A stretch of 64,000 bases of DNA from Pseudomonas sp. TH43 (GTDB taxonomy: Bacteria; Pseudomonadota; Gammaproteobacteria; Pseudomonadales; Pseudomonadaceae). The stretch is from assembly GCF_016650635.1 (NCBI RefSeq), contig NZ_JAEKFI010000001.1:868001-932000 (forward strand), read 5' to 3'. Made by a program: the position numbers and the translations under genes. Below, one piece after another: positions 7,250 through 16,047 of this stretch. The notes under the pieces were generated by a model. That model was not told the origin of the DNA. It did not search any database and saw only the letters and a program-made list of their open reading frames with translations. Position 1 is the first letter of the stretch. Each line of letters begins with the position of its first letter.

Positions 7250-9874
7250 ATGGATCTTTCCAGCTATGCAGCCCCGCTTCCACCGCGCCAGAACGCCGTC
7301 ACCCGCCGCCTCGCCTTCGCGGTCGGTGCGCTATTTGTCAGCGGTGTGATTGCCGCAACGGTGGCCTTGCTCGGTATTGCCGAACGCCTCGACAACGACG
7401 AAATCAGCAAAACCCGCTTTTACTCCGCTCGCGCGCTGGAAAACCGCATCACCGCCTCGAAAAACTACATCACCAGCTACGCCTACTGGACTACCGCCTA
7501 CGAGCATTTGAGCGGTCAGGTCGATACTGACTGGGCCTACACCGAGCAGAATGTCGGCAAGACCCTGTTCACCACCGACGGTTATGACGGCGTCTTCGTG
7601 CTGAACCGCGAAGGCACCCGCTATGGTGTGGTGCGCGGGCAAATGGTCGATGCCGAGCTGTCCGCGTTTGTTCAGGTGAGCGCCAGCGCGTTGCTCGATC
7701 AAGTGCAGGGGCAAGCTGACCTGACCAAACCGGTCAGCCGTTATTCACTGTTCGAGGGTTGGCCGGCGCTGGTGTCGGCGGCGGCGATCATTCCCAACGA
7801 TGAGCGCCCCCTCGGCGATCCGCAAAAAACCTCGGTGCTGGTATTTGTCGACAAACTCACGCCGACCAAGCTGCGCCTGATCGGCAGCGGTTACGGCTTG
7901 AACAACCTGAGCCTGGCACTGGACGAGACGCTCGACCCGCAACGACCTCGTGTGCCGCTGGACAACACCGGTTACAGCCTGATCGCTGATCTGGAGCGGC
8001 CCGGGCAACATTTATTGTGGTCATTGCTGCCGCCACTGGGCGCAACGATAGTGGTACTGATGCTGCTGACCGCGTACTTCTTCCGCCACGCTTTGCGTTC
8101 ATCGGAGTACGTCGACCAGAGTTTTGCCGTCATGCAAACCGCCAATCAAGCGCTGGAACACGCCAACCGTGACCTCGAGGCGAGCGAAGAACGCTTTCGC
8201 GCGGTGGCCGAAGCCGCGTCGGACTGGATCTGGGAGGTCGATCGCGCCCTCGCGCTGACCTACCTCTCGGCGCGCTTCAGCGAAGTGACCGGTTACCCGC
8301 AAACCCTGTGGCTGGGGCAAGACATCGGCCAGTTGCTGTTTTGCGACACCACGCCACTGGAACTGTGGCTGAGGAATCTCATCGAGGAAGACAGCGCCAG
8401 TGATTTACGCTGCACCTACCGTGACCACGCCGGCCAGCAACGCCATTGTCGGCTGTCGGCCCGGCCGATTTATCAGCAGCACGCGGTCATTGGCTATCGC
8501 GGCACGGCCAGTGACATCACCGACGAAGTCGCCGCCCACGCACAAATCCAGCACCTGTCGATGCACGACGCACTGACCGGCCTGCCCAACCGCAACAAGC
8601 TCGCACGCTATCTGGATGACGCGCTGCTGCTCAATGAACACGCGCCGGCACTGTCGCTGTTGATGATCGATCTGGACAATTTCAAACCGATCAACGATTC
8701 GCTCGGTCATCCGGCCGGCGACGCGGTGCTGCAGGAAGTCGCCGTGCGCCTGCGTGAATGCACCCGCGAACATGACCTCGTCGCCCGGCTGGGCGGTGAC
8801 GAATTTGTCGTGGTGCTCAACGGCATGGACAGCCGCCACGAGATCGACAAGTTCTGCACCCGCCTGATCGGCAGCCTGCACCAGCCGATCGTCTTCGAGC
8901 ATCATCCGCTGCACGTCGGCGCCAGCATCGGCATCGCCCTCAGCCGTCGCCACGGTTACGTGCCCAGTGAACTGATCCGCTACGCCGACATCGCGCTGTA
9001 TCAAGCCAAATCCGAGGGCAAAAACACTTGGTGCTATTTCGAAGCGCACATGAGCGACCAGATCCAGACGCGCCGGCAAATGGAAGACGACCTGCGCCAT
9101 GCGCTCCAGCACGATGAATTCGTCCTGCACTATCAGCCGCGCTACAAGGTCGATGGCAAGCAGATTGTCTCGGTCGAAGCGCTGGTACGCTGGCAACATC
9201 CGAGCAAGGGCCTGCTCGGCCCGGACCTGTTTATTGCGCTGGCGGAGCAGACCGACCTGATTGTCCCGCTGGGCCGCTGGGTATTGCGCGAAGCCTGCGA
9301 AACCGCGCTGGCCTGGCCTGAAGACATACTGCTGTCGGTCAATCTGTCCCCTGCGCAGTTTGCCGCCAGCGACGTGGTCGAGGAAGTCCGCGAAGTGTTG
9401 ATCCAGACCCGCTTCCCGGCCAGTCGACTGGAACTGGAGATCACCGAAAACGTCATGCTCAACGATACCGACGGCGCCCTGACCACCATGAATGCCCTGA
9501 AAGAACTGGGCGTGCGCCTGAACATGGATGACTTCGGCACCGGTTATTCATCCCTCGGCTACTTGCGTGCCTATCCATTCGACGGGATCAAGATCGACAA
9601 GCGCTTTATCGCCTCGATCAGCAGCGGTACCAATGACCGCGCGGTGGTGCAAGCGATCATTGGGCTGGGCAAAGCCATGGGCCTGACTGTCACCGCCGAA
9701 GGTGTAGAGACCGAGGAACAACTGGCAATTCTCGGCAAGGATCAGTGCAACGAAGTGCAGGGATATTTCATGAGCCGGCCGATCGACAAGGCCGCCTTTA
9801 CCGATCTGCTGAATAGTTCCAGAGACCCGCGTTCGGCAGGCTCTGCCACCAGCCGCAAAGGTCGCGTAACCTGA
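7250..9874 (+). CDS. CHASE4-PAS-GGDEF-EAL cyclic-di-GMP enzyme
   Basis: 874 aa. A membrane helix (about 25-47), a periplasmic CHASE4-like sensor (about 50-255; NYITSYAYWTTAYEHL), a second membrane helix (about 262-283), a PAS domain (about 320-430), a GGDEF domain with intact GGDEF at 515-519 and RxxD I-site at 506-509, and an EAL domain (EALVRW at 643). Both catalytic motifs are intact, so it may synthesise and degrade cyclic di-GMP. The start at 7250 (MDLSSYAAPL) is preceded by an AAGGACG ribosome binding site; the 18 upstream in-frame codons look untranslated. Confidence 0.9.
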   Translation: MDLSSYAAPLPPRQNAVTRRLAFAVGALFVSGVIAATVALLGIAERLDNDEISKTRFYSARALENRITASKNYITSYAYWTTAYEHLSGQVDTDWAYTEQNVGKTLFTTDGYDGVFVLNREGTRYGVVRGQMVDAELSAFVQVSASALLDQVQGQADLTKPVSRYSLFEGWPALVSAAAIIPNDERPLGDPQKTSVLVFVDKLTPTKLRLIGSGYGLNNLSLALDETLDPQRPRVPLDNTGYSLIADLERPGQHLLWSLLPPLGATIVVLMLLTAYFFRHALRSSEYVDQSFAVMQTANQALEHANRDLEASEERFRAVAEAASDWIWEVDRALALTYLSARFSEVTGYPQTLWLGQDIGQLLFCDTTPLELWLRNLIEEDSASDLRCTYRDHAGQQRHCRLSARPIYQQHAVIGYRGTASDITDEVAAHAQIQHLSMHDALTGLPNRNKLARYLDDALLLNEHAPALSLLMIDLDNFKPINDSLGHPAGDAVLQEVAVRLRECTREHDLVARLGGDEFVVVLNGMDSRHEIDKFCTRLIGSLHQPIVFEHHPLHVGASIGIALSRRHGYVPSELIRYADIALYQAKSEGKNTWCYFEAHMSDQIQTRRQMEDDLRHALQHDEFVLHYQPRYKVDGKQIVSVEALVRWQHPSKGLLGPDLFIALAEQTDLIVPLGRWVLREACETALAWPEDILLSVNLSPAQFAASDVVEEVREVLIQTRFPASRLELEITENVMLNDTDGALTTMNALKELGVRLNMDDFGTGYSSLGYLRAYPFDGIKIDKRFIASISSGTNDRAVVQAIIGLGKAMGLTVTAEGVETEEQLAILGKDQCNEVQGYFMSRPIDKAAFTDLLNSSRDPRSAGSATSRKGRVT

Positions 9875-9887
9875 GCAGCGACCAGCG

Positions 9888-10088
9888 CTATTGCGTACCG
9901 GTGAAGATACTGCCCGCATCGCGCACCAACTGGCGCCACTCAGCGCTGGTGATTAGCCCCTGCTCTTCCATTTCGTCAGCGGCTTTGAGCAACTCGTCAT
10001 ATTGCTCTTCCGGATCCAGGCGCATCTGCGGTTGGGTTGCCAGTTTGCGCCATGCCGCCAGTGATTGTTTTTTTTGCTGATCAAACAT
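9888..10088 (-). CDS. Conserved small hypothetical protein (66 aa)
   Basis: Charged helical protein (MFDQQKKQSLAAWRKLATQP...EEQYDELLKAADEMEEQG) with no signal peptide or cysteine. The sequence is ordered and acidic, and a GAGAGACC purine stretch precedes the ATG, so I regard it as a real short gene. It sits convergent to the GGDEF-EAL gene, 13 bp beyond its stop. Function unknown. Confidence 0.6.
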   Translation of the reverse strand: MFDQQKKQSLAAWRKLATQPQMRLDPEEQYDELLKAADEMEEQGLITSAEWRQLVRDAGSIFTGTQ

Positions 10089-10190
10089 AGGGTCTCTCTC
10101 GCGAAGGCTTATTCGGTAGAGAGAGGTACGTTCGCGGCGTTCAGCGCAATCGACGGATGGCGCCGCGGTGCCTTGCCGTCATGGGTATTT

Positions 10191-11711
10191 TCAAACGTGC
10201 TCTTCCATGCGCTCCAGTCGCTGGGACTGCCCTTGCCACTGCATCGCGTCGGCACAGCGAAAGGCGTGGCGGCCGTTGATTTCCAGCGCCGAGGTGAAGA
10301 AGAACTGCCCGACCGTGAGTTCGCCCACCGCATGGATCTGCCGTGTGCCTGCAGCCCGGCCTTGAAGGCGATAGCTGTCTGGGTCGACGCATATGCCGCC
10401 CATCGCATGCGGCGTGGCCGTGCCGTTCTTGATCAGCGCAGCAAGCAATGCCGAGTCGAGCAGTTGCGCATCGCGTGGGAAACCTGTGGCGTGGATCAGT
10501 CGATCGTAAACGTGAGCCCAACCTGCGCCCTGCAAGGTCAGGCCCTGCGAATCTGCCTGCGGTGAAGCAAACGCGCCGGCGACGAATTCGAGCTGGCCGT
10601 TGCGCAGATAACTGAGGATCTTGCGCGCATTTTCGCTTGGGATCGATACGCGATACGCCATGAAGAAGCTGAAATACTCACTCATGAACCGCGCCTGCGC
10701 GCTGGCGTCCAGCGCCTGCCACACGTGCTCGATAAAGCCGTTGGTGGCGTAGAGAATGGCCTGCCAGATGCGCGGCGCCCGGGAGACGTTGAGTTCGTCC
10801 TCGATAAAGCGGATAACGTCCGGCGGCGGCGCCGGCATCGGGATCACCGCCGTGGTCGACGCCGGGTCATGTGCGGCCAGTTCCTTGCGAAACAACGCGA
10901 CCAGATCACTGATCTGCAGCGGCCCGTTTTGCGCAACGAGCGCACGCACGCCCTCGCGTGTCAGGTGCTTGAGTTCGACGCGCTCCTGGGTCCCGCGCAC
11001 CACCGGAAAATAGCCGCTGCGCGAGTGCATGCGAATCGGCCCACGGTGCCCGCCCTCGATCAAGGCAATCACCGTGTCGATGGCGCTCAAACGCGCACCA
11101 ATCACCGCTACGCGCTCGTCCGGGTCGATGACGCTAAGCAGGCGCGACACTGGATAAGGCGTCGACAGAACGCGTGCATCGTGCCGGGCCGGGTCGATCT
11201 TCTTGCCCAACGGCCCACAGAACAGCAAGACCTTTTGCGTGGCGATACTCACCCCGCAACGCGTGCGCACGGTCTCGGTGCCGTCGATCGGATCGATGGC
11301 GCAGACTTCCGCGTGCATCAGCACGATCTGGCAGCCGAGTGACGCGCCACGCAGGACGATTTTCCTGATCTGATGTTGCAGGTAAACCCCAAACAACGCT
11401 CGCGGCGCAAAGCTTTCCGCCGCCGGTTGAAACGCGGGGAAAGCGCTGCGCCAGGCGCTCGGGTGTTCTTCCAGCCAGCGTTGAAAATGCCCCGGATGGT
11501 CGGGGAAAGGCGTGATGAAAGCGGTTTTGGTATTGAGAATATTGCTCTGCAGATCGGCTTCATAAGCGGCGCCAGGGCCAAAGTCCTGGCGTTTTTCGAA
11601 CAGGTAAATCACCCCGGCCGGTGCGCTGCCGGCAGCGACGCGATCGAGATGACGTTGCAGGAATGCGACAGCCGTCGCGCCGCAGCCGACGATTGCAAAG
11701 GCACTTTTCAT
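10191..11711 (-). CDS. FAD/NAD(P)-binding oxidoreductase (NAD_binding_9 type), last gene of putative biosynthetic operon
   Basis: 506 aa from the ATG at 11711, which has AAGGAA 8 nt upstream. It has an N-terminal FAD-binding GxGxxA motif (IVGCGATAVAF) and a second nucleotide-binding stretch near the middle (VAVIGARLSAIDTVIALIEGG). The arrangement resembles flavoproteins of the Pfam NAD_binding_9 group, distantly related to N-hydroxylating and Baeyer-Villiger monooxygenases. The substrate is unknown. It is 60 bp downstream of the aminotransferase on the same strand. In context it could carry out an oxidation or N-oxygenation in the pathway; that role is inference. Confidence 0.8.
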   Translation of the reverse strand: MKSAFAIVGCGATAVAFLQRHLDRVAAGSAPAGVIYLFEKRQDFGPGAAYEADLQSNILNTKTAFITPFPDHPGHFQRWLEEHPSAWRSAFPAFQPAAESFAPRALFGVYLQHQIRKIVLRGASLGCQIVLMHAEVCAIDPIDGTETVRTRCGVSIATQKVLLFCGPLGKKIDPARHDARVLSTPYPVSRLLSVIDPDERVAVIGARLSAIDTVIALIEGGHRGPIRMHSRSGYFPVVRGTQERVELKHLTREGVRALVAQNGPLQISDLVALFRKELAAHDPASTTAVIPMPAPPPDVIRFIEDELNVSRAPRIWQAILYATNGFIEHVWQALDASAQARFMSEYFSFFMAYRVSIPSENARKILSYLRNGQLEFVAGAFASPQADSQGLTLQGAGWAHVYDRLIHATGFPRDAQLLDSALLAALIKNGTATPHAMGGICVDPDSYRLQGRAAGTRQIHAVGELTVGQFFFTSALEINGRHAFRCADAMQWQGQSQRLERMEEHV

Positions 11712-11773
11712 CAAGGTATTTCCTTATAGTGAACCGCTTCCTACGTTGGCTTCAGCGCCCTGCCCGTACGTTG

Positions 11774-12961
11774 TCACTCCAGGGCGCTGAGGAACGCTTT
11801 CAAGCGCACGGCGCCGGCCTGGACCTGATCGGGGTCGCCCGAATAGGACAATCGCGCATGGCCCGGCGCGCCGAAAAAACTCCCCGGAATCAGCGCCACG
11901 CCGTACGCCTCAAGCAGCATCGAGCAGAACGCCTCGTCGTCGGCGATCAATTGACCGCGCAACGATTTGCCGAGCGCCTGGCGGATGTCCATGAACAGAT
12001 AGAACGCCCCCCCAGGCGAGCAAAAACGCAGATGGGGCGCGTCATCCAGCGCGTTGATCAATGCCAGGCGTTGCGCGGCTAAACGGTCTCGGGCCGCGAA
12101 TGAAAATTCCTGATCGCCGTTGAACGCCGCAGCGGCGGCGGCAGCGGGAATCGGCGGGATGTTCGAGATCGAATTGGAGTTGAGCGTGGTCACCGCCGTG
12201 GCAATGCGCTCGTCCGCCGCCAGCAGGCCGACCCGCCAGCCCGGCATGCCATAGAGCTTGGAAACGCTGTCGATCTTGATGATGCGCGCGCCGAGGTCCG
12301 GCGCGACAGACAGCAGGTTCGGACAACTGTCCATTTCGTAGACAAAGCGCTGATAGACGTCATCGGAGATGATCCACACGTCTTTCTTGCGCAAGACCTC
12401 GGCCAGTTCCGCCAGCTCCTGCGCCGAATACACCGCACCGGTAGGGTTGCCCGGCGAGTTGAGCATGACCACGCGCACGCTGTTCGTCAGCGCCTGTTCC
12501 AGCGCCTGCGCAGTCATCTTGTAGCCGGTATCGGCGGTGCAGACGACATTGACCACGCCCGCCCCGACCAGGTCAGCGATGTCGAAATAGGTCGGCCAGC
12601 ACGGTGTTGAAACGAGGATCTCGTCACCCGGGCAAATGATCGCCCGCAAGACGCTGAACAACAGGTGCTTGGCGCCAAGACCGGCCACCAGATTCTGCTT
12701 GGCATAATGGGTAAAACCCTGCCCGTGCAAGTAACCCAGATACGCCGAAAGCAGCGCTTCATCACCTTGGCTTGAGCCGTAGCCGCCAGAGTGCTCGCAG
12801 GCGGCATTGACCGCCGCTTCGATGATGTGCGGCGCCGGCAGAAAGCCCGGCACGCCAACACCGAGATCGATCACAGGGTGCTCGGCTTCCCTGACTTTCT
12901 GCACAACACCGAGGATGGGACAGAACCGCGCAAATTCAAGATCTGGCGAAAGAGCAGGCAT
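11774..12961 (-). CDS. PLP-dependent class I/II aminotransferase
   Basis: 395 aa fold-type I enzyme. The Schiff-base lysine is Lys235 (SVSKLYGMPGWRVG), the PLP ring aspartate is in ISDDVY (about 200), the Asn is in GNPTG (about 172), and a carboxylate-binding Arg is near the C-terminus (ARLSYS). It resembles aspartate/alanine-type aminotransferases. In this operon it lies next to an aldolase whose product would be a 2-oxo acid, so transamination of that 2-oxo acid to an amino acid is the simplest idea. Decarboxylation or oxidation by a diverged PLP enzyme cannot be ruled out. GGAGAG ribosome binding site. Confidence 0.9.
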   Translation of the reverse strand: MPALSPDLEFARFCPILGVVQKVREAEHPVIDLGVGVPGFLPAPHIIEAAVNAACEHSGGYGSSQGDEALLSAYLGYLHGQGFTHYAKQNLVAGLGAKHLLFSVLRAIICPGDEILVSTPCWPTYFDIADLVGAGVVNVVCTADTGYKMTAQALEQALTNSVRVVMLNSPGNPTGAVYSAQELAELAEVLRKKDVWIISDDVYQRFVYEMDSCPNLLSVAPDLGARIIKIDSVSKLYGMPGWRVGLLAADERIATAVTTLNSNSISNIPPIPAAAAAAAFNGDQEFSFAARDRLAAQRLALINALDDAPHLRFCSPGGAFYLFMDIRQALGKSLRGQLIADDEAFCSMLLEAYGVALIPGSFFGAPGHARLSYSGDPDQVQAGAVRLKAFLSALE

Positions 12962-12984
12962 ACAAGTCTCTCCGTGAGCCGAGG

Positions 12985-13863
12985 TCAGGCAGCGCGTTCG
13001 GCGACGCGACTGCGCGCCATGAGGGCGGCCATGTGCGTGGCCGTGGCGGTGATGATGTCGAGGTTGCCGGCGCTCGGATCGAGGAAATCTCCCGCCCCTT
13101 CCACCCGAACCATGGTGAACAGCCGACCTTCGCTGTAATGCAGGTCGACGATCACTTCATAACCCGGCACCGCAGACTGCACTTGGCTCACGGCGCGCTC
13201 GACTTCGCGGCGTGTCGCGGTCAGATCGATGTCTTCGATCAGCGCTGACACTGCGGTCTGCATGTACACGTTCGGCTTGGCCGGATTGATGTTGAGGATC
13301 GCCTTGACGTCGCCACAACCAGTGAAATGCTTCAGCGCATTCTCGGTGGTGGTGATGTAGTTGCTGAGGTTGCGGCGCGTCGCAGGACCTGCGCTTTCAG
13401 CACTGATCGACGACACCACTTCGATGTAGTGCAAACCCGGATTGGCCCGAGCGATGGCGGCGGCGAGCGGGATCGACGCTTGGCCGCCGCAAGTAATCAT
13501 GTTGACGTTGGTCGCCTCGGTCAGCGCCAGACCGTTGAGCGATGGCACGCACAGGCTGCCCAGTGAGGCCGGGGTCAGGTTGATGATCGCCTTGCCGGCG
13601 TCGATCAGGCGCGGTGCATGGATTTCATGGTCCGTCGCCGACGTGGCATCGAACACCACGTCGAAATCGTTGATGCGCGCAAACAGCCCTTCGATACCGT
13701 CGGCGGTCGTGGCGACGCCGCGCTCACGGGCGAACGCGAGGCCGGCCGATTGCGGCGAGCGCCCGGCCACCAGTGTGCAATCGAGATCCGGGTGGGCAAG
13801 TACTTTACAGAGGATGTCGCAGCCAATATTGCCGCTGCCGATAATCGCGGTTTTCAACGTCAT
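12985..13863 (-). CDS. Acetaldehyde dehydrogenase (acylating), MhpF/DmpF family
   Basis: 292 aa. It shows the family's N-terminal GSGNIG NAD-binding motif (9-14), the catalytic cysteine in MITCGGQAS (Cys125) and the conserved LTPASLGSLCVP-type region. Known members convert acetaldehyde, NAD and CoA to acetyl-CoA, reversibly, and channel the aldehyde from the partner aldolase. The partner aldolase gene lies 14 bp upstream in the same operon. No ring-cleavage dioxygenase, hydratase or hydrolase of a meta-cleavage pathway is present, so a catabolic role is not supported by context. At 292 aa it is slightly shorter than typical (~305-315). Confidence 0.92.
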   Translation of the reverse strand: MTLKTAIIGSGNIGCDILCKVLAHPDLDCTLVAGRSPQSAGLAFARERGVATTADGIEGLFARINDFDVVFDATSATDHEIHAPRLIDAGKAIINLTPASLGSLCVPSLNGLALTEATNVNMITCGGQASIPLAAAIARANPGLHYIEVVSSISAESAGPATRRNLSNYITTTENALKHFTGCGDVKAILNINPAKPNVYMQTAVSALIEDIDLTATRREVERAVSQVQSAVPGYEVIVDLHYSEGRLFTMVRVEGAGDFLDPSAGNLDIITATATHMAALMARSRVAERAA

Positions 13864-13877
13864 GTGGGGCTCCAGAG

Positions 13878-14888
13878 TCAGGCGACGGCAGGTTGAGAGA
13901 GGCGGCTGGCGACCGAAATAATCAGGTCTTCCTGACCGGCCACGGCGTTGCAGCGGGCCAACTCTTCATAGATTTTCCGCGGTTCGACGCGAAACTCGGC
14001 GGCGGCCCGGGCGACGTGCTTTTCAAAGCCGCTGCACACACCGTAGAGGCCGCTGATCAGGTTGGCGGTCTTGACCACTGTCGGCGTCCTGACCGGGGTG
14101 AATTCTTCCAGGCTGTCGACGGCTCGGCACAGCCCGAAGACGTCCACGCCGGTGTCGAACTGATAACGTTCGAGGACGGCGCACAGCACTTCCAGCTGAG
14201 TGTTGCCGGCTCCGGCACCGAAGCCGCGCATGCAACCGTCAATGATGGTCGCTCCGGCCTGGGCCGCCGCCAGCGAATTGGCCACCGCCAGGCCGAGGTT
14301 GTTGTGGCCATGAAAGCCCACCGGAATCGACAGTTCGCGCGCCAGCAGGCCAATCTTTTCGCGGGTGCTGTCCGGGTCGAAATGACCGGCCGAATCCATC
14401 AGCACCAGCGCGTTGGCACCGTAGCCTTGCTGTTTCAAGGCCTCTTCGAGCAGGCGCTCGGCACTGGCCATGTGGGTCATCATCAGCACACCGTGGACGA
14501 ACGCACCTTTGGCTCGCGCATGTTCGATGTAGCTTTCGGTCACGCTGGCCTCGGTGCAATGCGAGGCGATGCGCAGCACCTCAACGCCGATGCTCAGGGC
14601 CGTGTCGATGTCGCTCAAGCGCGCAAAGCCGGGGATCATGTGAATGCCCAGTTTCGACTGCGTCAGGTTGGCCCGCGCGGTTTCGAGCATTTCCGTGTCT
14701 TTGTAGCGTGCCAGCCCCAGTTGCAGCGATGACGCACCCAAACCGTTACCGTGGCCGACTTCCACCACATTCAGCCCGCAGCCATCGACGGCGCGGCAAT
14801 ACGTGGCGATGTCTTCAAGGCTCAGCGAATGGGACACCGCGTGATTTCCGTCGCGCAGCGTAGGGTCATGAATTGCAATAGCAGTCAT
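13878..14888 (-). CDS. 4-hydroxy-2-oxovalerate aldolase family protein (MhpE/DmpG type)
   Basis: 336 aa TIM-barrel class II aldolase. Arg12-Asp13 and His16 (DPTLRDGNHAV), metal ligands His193 and His195 (GFHGHNNLG) and Asp165 (DSAGH) are intact. Family members split 4-hydroxy-2-oxo acids to pyruvate plus an aldehyde, or run in reverse. I chose the ATG at 14888, with AGGAT upstream, over a TTG nine nt earlier. It pairs with the acylating dehydrogenase as in phenol and phenylpropionate pathways, but its neighbours here (aminotransferase, ATP-grasp, iron oxygenase, exporters) suggest carbon-carbon bond formation for biosynthesis. Confidence 0.92.
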   Translation of the reverse strand: MTAIAIHDPTLRDGNHAVSHSLSLEDIATYCRAVDGCGLNVVEVGHGNGLGASSLQLGLARYKDTEMLETARANLTQSKLGIHMIPGFARLSDIDTALSIGVEVLRIASHCTEASVTESYIEHARAKGAFVHGVLMMTHMASAERLLEEALKQQGYGANALVLMDSAGHFDPDSTREKIGLLARELSIPVGFHGHNNLGLAVANSLAAAQAGATIIDGCMRGFGAGAGNTQLEVLCAVLERYQFDTGVDVFGLCRAVDSLEEFTPVRTPTVVKTANLISGLYGVCSGFEKHVARAAAEFRVEPRKIYEELARCNAVAGQEDLIISVASRLSQPAVA

Positions 14889-14925
14889 CGAGATCAAATC
14901 CTTGTCATTCGAAGGTAGGCAGCCG

Positions 14926-15960
14926 TTATTGCTCGGGCTGAGGTTGTTCCTGCAACAGGCGCTTGGGCAAAAACACCGGGGAAATGTGGATGATCGACAT
15001 CCGCACCACGTGGTTGAGCATCACGAAGGCCGGGTCGAGCTTGAGCAGCAGCGCTGCGGCGGTCATCACTTCGACGCCACCGGGCACCCACGACATGAAC
15101 AGCGTGAGGAACGGTTTGCCGGTCAGCTTGCTGAAGACGAACGCCACCAGCAGCGTCGTGCAGAACGTCAGGGCGGTGACCACCAGGCCAGCGCGGATGT
15201 AACGCACGACATCCTTGAAGGAGATGTCTTTGAGACGAATGCCGATCAAGCCACCGAGCAGGATCAGCGCGACGATGGCGAAAGGATCCGGCACGTGCAG
15301 GTTGGCCTGCGGAAACGCGACGTTGACCCCGGCCGTGCAAATCAACCCGGTCAGCATGTATGGCGCCGGCACGTCGAAACGCTCCAGCAGATAACCCAGC
15401 GCCACGGCGGCAATCGCTGGCGGGATCACGCCCAGGTAGTTGTCCAGAGTGCCCAGCACCGGCGTGACGCTGTCGGCGTGGCCGCCGGCGATAATCGTCA
15501 CCACGGCGAGCAGCGCGAGCAGTCGCACGATGTGCACGAACGCGATGCGCCCGGACGCCGGCCCCTGCTCGCCCGACACGGTCATCACCGCCGCCATCGC
15601 TCCGGGAATCGAGCCCAGCAGGCTTTCGATGTGGCCCCATTTCTCCATGCGTCGCAGCCAGTTGTAGCCGACGAAAATCTGCGTGGTCATGCAGATGACC
15701 AGGCCGACCAGAATGCTGAAGTCACTCAACTCCTTGATCATCGAGCCGGTGACGATGGAGCCGACGCTGATACCCAGCAGCAGTTGCACCGTGGCCACGA
15801 ACGGATACGGCATGCGCATCGGCACGCCGAACTTGCTCAGCGCGGTGACCGCGCAAATCGCACCGATCAAGTCGCCGAGGGGAAATCCGGTGAGGTAGCC
15901 GAGCCATGCGCCGAGCGCCGCCACAGGAATCGGGATAAGGCTTTCGATCACTTTGTTCAT
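14926..15960 (-). CDS. AbrB-family integral membrane protein (putative transporter)
   Basis: 344 aa with about ten hydrophobic segments arranged as two repeats, each with an SIPGAMAAVMTVSG / SWVPGGVEVMTAAAL-type P-G motif. That pattern defines Pfam AbrB (PF05145), sometimes mislabelled ammonia monooxygenase or transcriptional regulator. It is not the DNA-binding AbrB of Bacillus. Its location in the inner membrane and in this operon suggests substrate uptake or product export; direction and substrate unknown. 37 bp separate it from the aldolase gene. Confidence 0.8.
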   Translation of the reverse strand: MNKVIESLIPIPVAALGAWLGYLTGFPLGDLIGAICAVTALSKFGVPMRMPYPFVATVQLLLGISVGSIVTGSMIKELSDFSILVGLVICMTTQIFVGYNWLRRMEKWGHIESLLGSIPGAMAAVMTVSGEQGPASGRIAFVHIVRLLALLAVVTIIAGGHADSVTPVLGTLDNYLGVIPPAIAAVALGYLLERFDVPAPYMLTGLICTAGVNVAFPQANLHVPDPFAIVALILLGGLIGIRLKDISFKDVVRYIRAGLVVTALTFCTTLLVAFVFSKLTGKPFLTLFMSWVPGGVEVMTAAALLLKLDPAFVMLNHVVRMSIIHISPVFLPKRLLQEQPQPEQ

Positions 15961-16047
15961 GGGATATCCACTTTTCTGAGGGCGTGACCGTACCGTCCAG
16001 CACGGAAAGGTCAGCTCAATTGATGTCGGAGGAATCGGCGCCGCGGT

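Noticed and set aside
12985..14888. Aromatic meta-cleavage operon
   Set aside because: Only the terminal two enzymes are present; the other neighbours are biosynthetic and transport genes.
14926..15960. AbrB transition-state DNA-binding regulator or ammonia monooxygenase
   Set aside because: The protein is a multi-helix membrane protein; those names are misleading for this family.
14902..15987. 361-codon plus-strand frame over the AbrB-family gene
   Set aside because: Composition (His, Gln, Asp, Arg) and lack of a ribosome binding site mark it as an antisense shadow.
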